Shown: positions 42,971 to 51,320 of the stretch, piece by piece
Layout: every line of letters begins with the position of its first letter
Position numbering within the stretch: position 1 is the first letter of the stretch
DNA from: an uncultured Candidatus Melainabacteria bacterium
GTDB lineage: Bacteria; Cyanobacteriota; Vampirovibrionia; Gastranaerophilales; Gastranaerophilaceae
Reading direction: 5' to 3'
Length of the DNA stretch: 64,000 nucleotides
Assembly (NCBI GenBank): GCA_934700385.1
Contig: CAKUXO010000003.1
Location: 34,968 to 98,967, forward strand
Notes under the pieces: generated by a model
Told to the model about the DNA's origin: nothing
What the model saw: only the letters and a program-made list of their open reading frames with translations
The model's database searches: none
Translations under genes and position numbers: made by a program

Positions 42971-42979
42971 TGATAAAAT
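42971..42979 (+). promoter_or_regulatory. Extended -10 promoter of the nuclease/PLD gene
   Basis: TGATAAAAT ends six bases before the ATG at 42986, with no Shine-Dalgarno sequence. It is identical to the bioA element on the other strand at 23803-23795. Confidence 0.5.
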
Positions 42980-42985
42980 TATTAT

Positions 42986-44830
42986 ATGAAAAAGTCTGAT
43001 ATTTTGAAAATATTTATACTTTTTATAGTTTTTATTTTAATTCTCTGTTTTACCCTGAAAAGAGATAAAATGGCTTATTATCAGGTTTTAAAGGTTATCG
43101 GGCAAGATGAACTTTATATTGATTTGAATAATAACAATAAAATTGATGACAACGAGCTTTTTAAATTAAAAAATATTAAAATTTTCACTAATGAGAAAAA
43201 TCCAAACACAATTCAAGATTCTTCAAGGCTTGGGGTTTCACCTCAAGAATATCTTGAAATCGGCTATTTAGCGAAAAATTACCTAAAAGACAAACTAGAG
43301 GGGCATAAGGTTTTATTATCTAAAAAATTTGAAAAAGACAAAAATCAAATGCACCAAACGGATATTTATTTTGAAAATAACAATCTTACTAAAACCCTTT
43401 TAAGAAATGGTTTAGCGCATGTTAATGATGATTTTTCAAATGTTAAATTAATGGCTTTTGAAAATTATCGCCAAATGAAAATAAATTCTAAAGGTTTATC
43501 AAAATTAAATTTTGTTATTTTAAATAAACGCACAAACATCTATCATAAACTTAATTCAGAGCATTTTGATAAAATTTATAATGGAATTGTTCTTTTAAAA
43601 TCAGATTTAGATTTAAAAAATACAAAAGCATGTAAAATTTGTTTTGAAGAAGAAGATGAAACAAAGAAAAATGAAAATAAGCATGACTTTTTATCTAAAA
43701 TTTATGATATTCCCAAAAGTAAAGAAATTTATTTAAAATCAATTAATAAAAAATTTGATGAAATTGAGCTTTATTTAATTAATCCGCTTGAACTTAAAAA
43801 GCCTGATTATTCTTGTAAAACAAATATTTGTAGAAGAATTGTTAATGAAATAAATTCTTCTAAAACAACAATTGACCTTGCTATGTTTGAAATAAATGGT
43901 CAAAAAGAAATCGTTTCTGCTCTTAAAAATGCTAAAAATAGAGGGGTTAAAATAAACGCTGTTTTAGATAAAAGTAAATCTCGTGAAATTGTTCAAGATG
44001 AAGAATTTTTAAAAGAGTTTAACGTTAAATTTGATACCTTAAAAAGCTCTATGCACAATAAATTCATTATTTTTGATGATAAAAAACTTTTAGTCGGGTC
44101 AATGAATTTAACTCCAACGGGAAGCGGCGGATATAATTCTAATAATGTTTTTATTTTTGAAAATCCAAAAATTGCTTCTATATTTAAAAATGAATTCAGC
44201 CAAATGTTTTTAGGAAAATTCTCATCTAAAAAACAAAAAATTGAAAAAACGGCGGTTAATCTTTTAAATTCTAAAGTTGAAATTTATTTTTGCCCTAAGG
44301 ACGATGTTTTAAATGAAAGAATTTTGCCTTTAATTAAAGAAGCAAAAACATCGGTTTATGTTAGTGCTTTTTATTTAACTCATAAAGATTTAATTTTTGA
44401 ATTAATTAACGCTAAAAAGCGTGGGGTGAGGGTTTTAATAATTCAAGATGCCTTGGCTGCAATTAATTTTAAAGATAGAGTTAATCTTTTAAGAAATGCT
44501 AAAATTCCTGTTATTGTTGAAAATTGGGGTGGCAAAAATCATTCTAAAACAATTTTAATTGATTCAAATGTTTTAATAACTGGAAGTGCGAATTTTTCAA
44601 AAAATGCTTATGTAAAAAATGATGAAAGTGTATTAATTATTAAAAATTCAGCGCTTGTTAGATTTTATGAAGATTATTTTTTATCTTTATTTAATTCAAT
44701 TGATTTTAAATATTTAAAACAAATTCCTCGTTCAGAAAGTTTTGAGTCTATTAATTCTTGTTTTGATGGAGTTGATAACAATTTTGACGGAAAAACCGAC
44801 CTTGATGACGATGGTTGTAAATTAAAGTAA
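42986..44830 (+). CDS. Exported multidomain nuclease/phospholipase-D-like protein
   Basis: This 614-residue protein has an N-terminal membrane or signal segment (residues 8-22). Next comes a diverged staphylococcal-nuclease-like domain (about 30-165) with an EF-hand-like loop DLNNNNKIDDNE and the RNGLAHV end. A short module then shows NIYHKLNSEH and ACKICF. Two phospholipase-D HKD sites follow: His357/Lys359 in MHNKFIIFDD with GSMNLTPTG, and His519/Lys521 in NHSKTILID with GSANFSKN. The tail is FDGVDNNFDGKTDLDDDGC, a calcium-type repeat. It is likely a cell-surface or secreted phosphodiesterase acting on nucleic acid or phospholipid. Confidence 0.8.
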   Translation: MKKSDILKIFILFIVFILILCFTLKRDKMAYYQVLKVIGQDELYIDLNNNNKIDDNELFKLKNIKIFTNEKNPNTIQDSSRLGVSPQEYLEIGYLAKNYLKDKLEGHKVLLSKKFEKDKNQMHQTDIYFENNNLTKTLLRNGLAHVNDDFSNVKLMAFENYRQMKINSKGLSKLNFVILNKRTNIYHKLNSEHFDKIYNGIVLLKSDLDLKNTKACKICFEEEDETKKNENKHDFLSKIYDIPKSKEIYLKSINKKFDEIELYLINPLELKKPDYSCKTNICRRIVNEINSSKTTIDLAMFEINGQKEIVSALKNAKNRGVKINAVLDKSKSREIVQDEEFLKEFNVKFDTLKSSMHNKFIIFDDKKLLVGSMNLTPTGSGGYNSNNVFIFENPKIASIFKNEFSQMFLGKFSSKKQKIEKTAVNLLNSKVEIYFCPKDDVLNERILPLIKEAKTSVYVSAFYLTHKDLIFELINAKKRGVRVLIIQDALAAINFKDRVNLLRNAKIPVIVENWGGKNHSKTILIDSNVLITGSANFSKNAYVKNDESVLIIKNSALVRFYEDYFLSLFNSIDFKYLKQIPRSESFESINSCFDGVDNNFDGKTDLDDDGCKLK

Positions 44831-44909
44831 CTCTTTGTTAACTAATTTGCATTGAGAAGTCAATTTTTGATATTATATTAATATAAACTTTAAAATTAAG
44901 GAATAAAAA

Positions 44910-45014
44910 ATGGAATTTTTCAGAAAACACAGAAGGATTATTGTTATATTTTTAACGATTTTTATAGTTGCGTGGATGGTTGGAATAGGTGCATTATTAA
45001 GCGTATTGTCATAA
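44910..45014 (+). CDS. 34-residue single-span membrane peptide
   Basis: A short frame has AAGGA seven bases before its ATG. It encodes MEFFRKHRRI, then a hydrophobic helix of about 22 residues (IVIFLTIFIVAW, MVGIGALL) and SVLS. The basic N-terminus implies an N-in orientation. It resembles the membrane anchor at the start of SurA/PpiD-type proteins, but nothing follows. It stops one base before the M23 peptidase start, suggesting coupled translation. The function is unknown. Confidence 0.65.
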   Translation: MEFFRKHRRIIVIFLTIFIVAWMVGIGALLSVLS

Positions 45015-45015
45015 A

Positions 45016-46170
45016 ATGAGTAAAATTTTCAAGAAAAATTTAATAGTCTTAAGTTTTTGTGCTTTTCTTTTGGTTCAAAACTCTTGTTTTTGTGCGCCGA
45101 CTCCTAAGTTAAACATTCAAAAAAATCAAATTGAAGAAAAAAGAGGACAGGCAAAAAAAGAAATTCATAAACTTAAGCTGCTTGAAAAAATTGAAACAAA
45201 CAGACTCTATAAAAACCAGCAAAAACTTGAATCAACTCAACATAGTCTTCAAAGAAGTCAAAGAGAATATGATGGCGCTAAAAATGAAGTTGCTCATCTT
45301 GAAAGAAAACTTGACACTTTGCTTGTTGAACATAAAAAACATCAAGCATACACTTCAAAAAGACTTGTTCAAATTTTTAAACACAAAAGAAACAGCTACA
45401 TTGAATTTTTGTTAAATTCTGAAGACATTAACGCATTTTTAGATAGATTATATTTTGAAAACATTGTTATTTCTTATGATAAAAAGAAATTAATTGAATC
45501 ACAAATGTGTGCTAGAGAGGTTTTAGCCTTAAAAGCAAGAATTGAAATGCAAAAAAGAAATCTTGAAACATCAATTGCATCAATAAACAGACAGCAATTA
45601 GATATTCAAGAAGCAATTTCAAAAAATGAAAAACTAATTGAAAAATTAAAAACTGACCGTGCAACTTGGGAAAAAGCTGAAAAAGACCTTGCAAAACAAT
45701 CAAAAGCAATTTCTCAAATGATTAACCAAGAAATGAAGAAAACCCAAAAAGATGGCGTTAGCGTTGTGGTTACAGGTGGTTTCACGAAACCTGTTGCAGG
45801 AAGAATTACCTCTCCTTTTGGTTGGAGAGTTCACCCAATCTTCAAAAGAAAAATTTATCACTCAGGTGTTGATATAGGTGCACCTTATGGAACTCCAATT
45901 AGAGCGGCAAACTCTGGCAGGGTAATATTTGTTGGATGGTATAGCGGATATGGTAAAGTTGTAATTATTAACCACGGCAACATTAACGGCATTCCTACAA
46001 CAACTTTATATGCCCACATGTCCCAAACTTGTACAAGACAAGGTGAAAATGTTGCAAAAGGTGCGATTATCGGAAAAGTTGGTACAACAGGATATTCAAC
46101 AGGTCCTCACTTACACTTTGAGGTTCGTCAAAAAGGTAATCCGACAAATCCATTAAATTTCATAAGATAG
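45016..46170 (+). CDS. M23 (LytM) peptidoglycan endopeptidase with coiled coil, EnvC-like
   Basis: This 384-residue exported protein has a signal peptide ending near FCAPTP (about residue 28), then a long coiled coil (about 35-235). The LytM domain shows SPFGWRVHPIF, zinc ligands His282 and Asp286 in YHSGVDIGAP, and GPHLHFEVR. Both zinc sites are intact, so it may be active, unlike EnvC itself, which is a regulator of amidases. It likely cuts peptide cross-links during division or envelope growth. Confidence 0.9.
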   Translation: MSKIFKKNLIVLSFCAFLLVQNSCFCAPTPKLNIQKNQIEEKRGQAKKEIHKLKLLEKIETNRLYKNQQKLESTQHSLQRSQREYDGAKNEVAHLERKLDTLLVEHKKHQAYTSKRLVQIFKHKRNSYIEFLLNSEDINAFLDRLYFENIVISYDKKKLIESQMCAREVLALKARIEMQKRNLETSIASINRQQLDIQEAISKNEKLIEKLKTDRATWEKAEKDLAKQSKAISQMINQEMKKTQKDGVSVVVTGGFTKPVAGRITSPFGWRVHPIFKRKIYHSGVDIGAPYGTPIRAANSGRVIFVGWYSGYGKVVIINHGNINGIPTTTLYAHMSQTCTRQGENVAKGAIIGKVGTTGYSTGPHLHFEVRQKGNPTNPLNFIR

Positions 46171-46229
46171 TTTGAAGTTGAATTGTTTTTGTTGTAAATT
46201 AAATACAGTAGCTCACCTGAGGGGAAAAA

Positions 46230-48248
46230 TTGTCTAAGACAAAAAAGAGGGTTAATTTAGTTTTACTTTTGATATTTTTTGCTTTATGCAAAAATGCCTC
46301 TTTTGCGCAATATGAAATAGTTAGAGCTAAAACTGTTGGAAATGAGGCAATTGAAGAACCCCTTGAAGTTAATCAAACATCAACTTTTAATGATCCATCT
46401 GTTCCATTATTACCTGAACAAGATTGTATTGGCGCTATTTTACAGCAAAAAGCAAAGGGCTTTTTCAAAAAAAAGAAAAATAAAACCCTTCAAAATGAAG
46501 AATTATCTAATTCTGAATTAAATAATGAAACTGTTAAAGATAACAATGACGATGGTTCTTTTATTGACGCTAAAAAATATAATGAACCAGTTGTTGATAA
46601 CAAAAATAAGTTTCAAATTAATGCAGATAAAATAACTTATGACGATGAAGAAGGTAATGTTTACGCTAAAGGGCATGTTGAAATTATTTCAAAAGAACAA
46701 GGAGTTACCTTAAAAGCTGATGACGCTGTTTTAGATAAACCAAGTCAAACAATTAAACTTCATAACAACGTTAAAATCATAAAAGACGGCACAGAAATGC
46801 GTGGCGAATATCTTGTTATTGATTTAAACGAACAAAATATTCTAATGGATGAGCCGACAACAGTTGCGTATTCTTTTGTAATTAAAGCCCAAGAAGGCTA
46901 TTTAATTGCTAATGATATTCAAATGTTAAATGGTACTATTAAAAGTGAAAAAAATACCCAAGTTGCCCTTGAAACAAGAGGTTTTCAAACTTATGAAAAC
47001 ATTACCTATAATTTTCGTCGTTTAGGGGCGATGGAAAGAGAAATAGACCAATCTAAAAAACAAGTTTATACAATTAATGCTAAAGAAATTGTTTTAACAA
47101 GCTATAAAGACCATAACTCTTTAAAATTAAAAGATTCTGATATTTATTATGGCAAAAGAAAAGTAATTAATGGAACTGATATTGAAATAATTTCAGATAA
47201 ACAAAATCAAGTTGTTGAAACAAATTCCCCTGAAGGTGGTAATTTAAGAGCATTTGGTATGTACATTGGTTATGGCTATGCACTTCGTTTGCCACATGGT
47301 CAAACTTTAAAACTATTACCTGCCCTAACTTATGGCGATAGCAACATTGGGGTTGGTTTAATTGCAAAACATAGAAGTAAAAGAAGTTATTTAGAAGCTG
47401 GCTATTCAACTTCAACAACAAACTTAGTTGCAAGAGGTCGTTATAAATTTAACAACAATTTAAGTTTTAGATACGGCAGACAAGCCTATATTCCAGAAGG
47501 TTTTTTAGGGGCAAGACGTTCAGGTTATGCTGCTCAATTGGAATACACAAAAAGTTTTTACATGCCTGATTTAGATATTTCTTTAAACCATGGGGTTTAT
47601 GGCGGTTTCTTTTCTGATTACAAAAAAAGCCACCAAGAAGAAGCCTATGCTACAACAAGATTTAGATATATGGCACAAGCAATTAAACCTCTTTTAACAT
47701 ACGAAAACAAAGAACAAGATTTATCAATCACTTTATCAGGTAGAGCAGAAGCCGCAGCCACTTTATATGGTTCTGGTCAAACAACAGGTGTTGCTCGTAT
47801 TGGTCCATTTTTATCTACAAAAGTAAGAAAATGGGAATCAAGCATTGGCTATTTAATTTCAGGTGTTCATGGAGATAGCCCGTTTTGGTTTGATAAATAT
47901 ATGTATGGTAAATCTTCTGTTATGTTGAATGAAAAATTCAACTTTAACAATAAGTTTGCCCTTGGTTATAGAGCAACAGTTACACCATTAAAAGATAACT
48001 ATCAAGATGAACTTTTAACAGAATCAAGATTTTATGCTATTTTTGGTCCGCAAGATTTAAAAATGGTTATTTCTTATGACTTTATTCGTGATATTGCTCA
48101 TTTTGACTTTATGTTTCTTTTAGGTTCAGATTCATCTAAAATTAATTTTGAAAAATTAACCACCCAAAATATGGATGGTTCTAAAAATAAAAAAGATTTT
48201 TATAAAAACGCTAAACCGGTTAAAATTGAAAAACCTGAAAATATTTAG
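46230..48248 (+). CDS. LptD/OstA-like outer-membrane LPS assembly protein
   Basis: This 672-residue protein has a signal peptide (LVLLLIFFALCKNASFAQ). An OstA/LptA-type beta-jellyroll region follows (about 125-290): INADKITYDDEEGNVYAKGH, VTLKADDAVLDK, MRGEYLVIDL. The C-terminal half has alternating strands rich in Tyr, Gly and Arg, as in a beta barrel. LptD proteins insert LPS into the outer membrane. It lacks the clear disulfide cysteine pairs of the proteobacterial form. The TTG start at 46230 has GAGGGGA upstream. kdsB is convergent and overlaps by four bases. Confidence 0.75.
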   Translation: MSKTKKRVNLVLLLIFFALCKNASFAQYEIVRAKTVGNEAIEEPLEVNQTSTFNDPSVPLLPEQDCIGAILQQKAKGFFKKKKNKTLQNEELSNSELNNETVKDNNDDGSFIDAKKYNEPVVDNKNKFQINADKITYDDEEGNVYAKGHVEIISKEQGVTLKADDAVLDKPSQTIKLHNNVKIIKDGTEMRGEYLVIDLNEQNILMDEPTTVAYSFVIKAQEGYLIANDIQMLNGTIKSEKNTQVALETRGFQTYENITYNFRRLGAMEREIDQSKKQVYTINAKEIVLTSYKDHNSLKLKDSDIYYGKRKVINGTDIEIISDKQNQVVETNSPEGGNLRAFGMYIGYGYALRLPHGQTLKLLPALTYGDSNIGVGLIAKHRSKRSYLEAGYSTSTTNLVARGRYKFNNNLSFRYGRQAYIPEGFLGARRSGYAAQLEYTKSFYMPDLDISLNHGVYGGFFSDYKKSHQEEAYATTRFRYMAQAIKPLLTYENKEQDLSITLSGRAEAAATLYGSGQTTGVARIGPFLSTKVRKWESSIGYLISGVHGDSPFWFDKYMYGKSSVMLNEKFNFNNKFALGYRATVTPLKDNYQDELLTESRFYAIFGPQDLKMVISYDFIRDIAHFDFMFLLGSDSSKINFEKLTTQNMDGSKNKKDFYKNAKPVKIEKPENI

Positions 48249-48973
48249 CCTTCTATGATTTTTTTAAATTTTTCAAAATCTTCAATAGTATCAATTCCTA
48301 TTGGATTTAAGTTAACGCATGCTACTTTTATTTTCATGCCGTTTTGAAGTGCTCTAAGTTGCTCTAGACTTTCTTGTTTTTCAAGATTTGTTTGAGGAAG
48401 TTGCGTCATTTTGATTAACGAATTTCTTTTATAGCCATAAATTCCAATATGAGCATAATAAGCTGAAGCGTTTTTATTTCTTTCGTAAGGAATAGGACAT
48501 CTTGAAAAATAAAGCGCATTAAAATTATTATCAAAAACACATTTAACGCAGTTTGGGTTGTTTATTTGTTCTTCTGATTTTATTTCACGAACCAAAGTTG
48601 AAATATCTGTATCTTCTTCTTTTAAAAGAGTTTCAATTGCAATATCAATAACTTCTGGTGTGATTTGTGGCTCATCCCCTTGCAAGTTTAAAATATAATC
48701 AAATTCTTCATGTCTTTTTGCTATTTCAGCTATTCTATCTGAACCACATTTATGGTTTTCATCTGTCATTTCGCAAACGCCATTAAATTTTTCAACAGCT
48801 TCTTTAATTCTTAAATCATCTGTTGCAACAATAACATTTTCACCAAATTTAGATTTTTTAGCCGCTTCATAAACATATTGAATAATTGGTTTATTTTTAA
48901 CTTCTAATAAAGGTTTAGCCGGAAGCCTTGTTGAGGCATAACGAGCCGGTATTACAATTGCAATTTTTTTCAT
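48245..48973 (-). CDS. kdsB: 3-deoxy-manno-octulosonate cytidylyltransferase
   Basis: KdsB activates Kdo to CMP-Kdo for the LPS inner core. The 242-residue protein shows IPARYASTRLPAKPL, VIVATDDLRI, GSDRIAEIA and LNLQGDEPQI, then SRCPIPYER and HIGIYGYKR. It lies 12 bases after the large TPR gene on the same strand. Together with the LptD homologue it indicates that Kdo-containing LPS is made. Confidence 0.96.
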   Translation of the reverse strand: MKKIAIVIPARYASTRLPAKPLLEVKNKPIIQYVYEAAKKSKFGENVIVATDDLRIKEAVEKFNGVCEMTDENHKCGSDRIAEIAKRHEEFDYILNLQGDEPQITPEVIDIAIETLLKEEDTDISTLVREIKSEEQINNPNCVKCVFDNNFNALYFSRCPIPYERNKNASAYYAHIGIYGYKRNSLIKMTQLPQTNLEKQESLEQLRALQNGMKIKVACVNLNPIGIDTIEDFEKFKKIIEG

Positions 48974-48985
48974 AATCTATTCTTT

Positions 48986-51205
48986 CTAATAATATTTTGC
49001 GCCAAGCGCTACAACTTTTTTTTGAATTTTTGAAATTAATTCAGGTTCATCTGGTTCTATTGATAAAAATCTTTCCCAAGCAACAAGGGCTGCTCTTTCA
49101 TCTTTGATTTTTTCATAAGCACAACCAAGTTGATAATAAGCCATATAATTACTTGGGTCAAGTTCTATTGCTTTTTGTAGGTCAAAAATTTGAGCTGCGT
49201 TTCTGTTCATAGCGTCATAAACCAAAGCTCTATAGTAATATAATTGTGAATTAGAGCTATATTGAGCTAAACCTTTATCAAGGGTATCAAGCGCTTTTAT
49301 ATAGTTTTTCTTTTCAAAATCGCCAAAGGCTGAGTTAATTGTTTGAGTAATGATTTTTTGATCAACAAAAGCTAAAAGGTTATATGCCTTTTTATCTAAT
49401 GAATTTAAGTTGATTGCTTTTGTCAGATTTTCTTTTGAACTAATTAAGCTATTTAATTCTAGATAAGTTAACCCAAGGTTATAATAAATATCAGAATTTG
49501 TTGGGTTAAGTTTTTGCGCCTGTTTATAGTTTTCAAGGGCATGATAAGGCATTAACATTTGTTTATAAGTGTTTGCAATTGCTAAATATGTTAAATAATC
49601 TTTTGGAGTTGTTTTTTGATATTTATCAATTATTAGCTTATTTTTTTGGTAATCAGCTGGATTTTTAGAACTTGCGGTTTTTTCTTCGTTATCTAAAATT
49701 TGTTTTAAATAAGACTTTTGCTTTTGTTCTTCTGATTGTTTTTCTTGAAGTATTTTTTGTTCTTTTTGTTTTTGTAATTTTTCTTGAAGGGCTTTTTGCT
49801 CTTGTTGTTTTTTTATTTCCTGTTGTTTTTTCAATTCTTCTTGCTTTTTAAGAAGTTCTTGTTGCTTTTTAAGCTCTTGTTGTCTTTTTAATTCTTGTTG
49901 TTTTTTCAAATTTTCTTGTTTTTTAAGCTCAAGAAGTCTTTGTTCTTCTTTTTGTTTTTTTCTAAGTTCTTCTTTTTCTTGTTGCTTTTTAAGTTGCGCA
50001 AGTTTTAATTGTTCTTCTTTTAGTTGTTGTTGCCTGAGCTTTTCTTGCGCCATTTTTTTCTTTTCAAGTTCTTGTTTTTGTTTATTGAAAAGTTCTTGTT
50101 GCTCTTTGATTTCAATTTGTTGCGCAAGACGTTTGAATTTATCTGAACCTTCTAAATCTTCCATTTGGGCTAAAAAGTTTGAAAATTCAAGACAATCTTT
50201 TTTTGTTATCGTGTAATTAGAATCTAAATTATTTACCTTAGCAATAATTTTTTCAAGAGGCAATTTGTTTTCATAAATTTTATAAATACCATATTTTGCC
50301 TGTTTTGAATTAGGAAATTCATTTAAAATGATGTTATATTCTTCGTTTGCAGCTTGAAGATTGCCCATTTGAACCAAGGCTTTTGCTTTTGAAGTTCTAA
50401 TTTGAGAATCATTATTTTCTTTTAAAATTATGTTATAAAGCGTAACGGCGTCTTTATTTAAGTTATCGTAGTAAAAATTGTTTGCAAGATAATATTTTAA
50501 ATAAAGATCATTTGGATTAAGCTGAAGTGCTTTAATATAAGCCTTATAGGCTTCATCTTTGTTGTTTAATTTTAAATAGGCATGCCCTAAAACTTCATAT
50601 AAATTATTTGATTCAAAATTATCCCTAGGAGTGATTTTATTTTGAATTAAATTAACAATTTCATTAAGATAGTTTGGGTTTTGAGTTAATTCAACAGTTT
50701 TTTGAAGATATTGCGTTCCTAGAATATTTTTATTTTCCTTTAAATAAAGTCTTGCAAGTTTATAAGTTGCACTTACGTTTTCATTATCTTCACTAAGGGC
50801 TTGTTTAAAGTAATATGCAGTTTTTGAAGCAGGTTTTTGAGTTTTTAAGCAGATATCAGCTAAAAGTTCATAACATTGTGATTTATTAAAATCATTTTTG
50901 ATTAAATCATTCAATTCAAAAACGGCAATTGTATATTTTTGTTCTTGAATTAATCTTTTAACATCTTCAAAACGAGATTGATTAGAATAATCAAGATTAT
51001 TTTGAGATATTAACTTTTGTAACTTTAATTCTAATTTTTTATATTCAGTTGGGTTGATATTTTGATAGCATGCCATTTGATTTCTTATTAAATCAAGTTG
51101 AGATAAGTTTGAAGCAAAAACATCTTGGGTGTTGAAAGCAAGTACTAACAAAGCTAAAGACACCCCTAAAAGATTTTTAAATTTGTTTTTATTTAAAAAT
51201 ACCAA
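48986..51205 (-). CDS. Exported TPR protein with a long central coiled coil
   Basis: This 739-residue protein has a signal peptide (LLGVSLALLVLAF, cut near VFAS). TPR repeats occupy about residues 60-330. A 145-residue Lys/Gln/Glu/Leu coiled coil runs from about 360 to 505, and a second TPR block follows to the C-terminus. The coiled coil should form one helix about 20 nm long, so the protein may be a periplasmic spacer or scaffold. The start is TTG at 51205 with GAGGT upstream. kdsB follows. I do not recognise a named family. Confidence 0.8.
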   Translation of the reverse strand: MVFLNKNKFKNLLGVSLALLVLAFNTQDVFASNLSQLDLIRNQMACYQNINPTEYKKLELKLQKLISQNNLDYSNQSRFEDVKRLIQEQKYTIAVFELNDLIKNDFNKSQCYELLADICLKTQKPASKTAYYFKQALSEDNENVSATYKLARLYLKENKNILGTQYLQKTVELTQNPNYLNEIVNLIQNKITPRDNFESNNLYEVLGHAYLKLNNKDEAYKAYIKALQLNPNDLYLKYYLANNFYYDNLNKDAVTLYNIILKENNDSQIRTSKAKALVQMGNLQAANEEYNIILNEFPNSKQAKYGIYKIYENKLPLEKIIAKVNNLDSNYTITKKDCLEFSNFLAQMEDLEGSDKFKRLAQQIEIKEQQELFNKQKQELEKKKMAQEKLRQQQLKEEQLKLAQLKKQQEKEELRKKQKEEQRLLELKKQENLKKQQELKRQQELKKQQELLKKQEELKKQQEIKKQQEQKALQEKLQKQKEQKILQEKQSEEQKQKSYLKQILDNEEKTASSKNPADYQKNKLIIDKYQKTTPKDYLTYLAIANTYKQMLMPYHALENYKQAQKLNPTNSDIYYNLGLTYLELNSLISSKENLTKAINLNSLDKKAYNLLAFVDQKIITQTINSAFGDFEKKNYIKALDTLDKGLAQYSSNSQLYYYRALVYDAMNRNAAQIFDLQKAIELDPSNYMAYYQLGCAYEKIKDERAALVAWERFLSIEPDEPELISKIQKKVVALGAKYY
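49700..50130. repeat. Low-complexity K/Q/E-rich coding repeat
   Basis: Degenerate units encoding KKQQEL- and KKQEEL-like heptads recur many times on the minus strand; on the plus strand they appear as TTCTTGTTGCTTTTTAAG-like runs. The units differ at many bases, so this is a coiled-coil repeat rather than a fresh satellite. Confidence 0.7.
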
Positions 51206-51320
51206 AATTCTACCTCATATAACTTATCTTTATTTTAATATAAAAATCTTTGAAAAGGAATAATCATAAGTTTTAATTTAAAAGTTGCATTTTCTTTTTG
51301 TAAGTTTAATAATATATGCT

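Noticed and set aside
49700..50130. Recent tandem DNA repeat or assembly artefact
   Set aside because: The units vary at many bases while keeping the heptad pattern, as expected for an old coiled-coil repeat.
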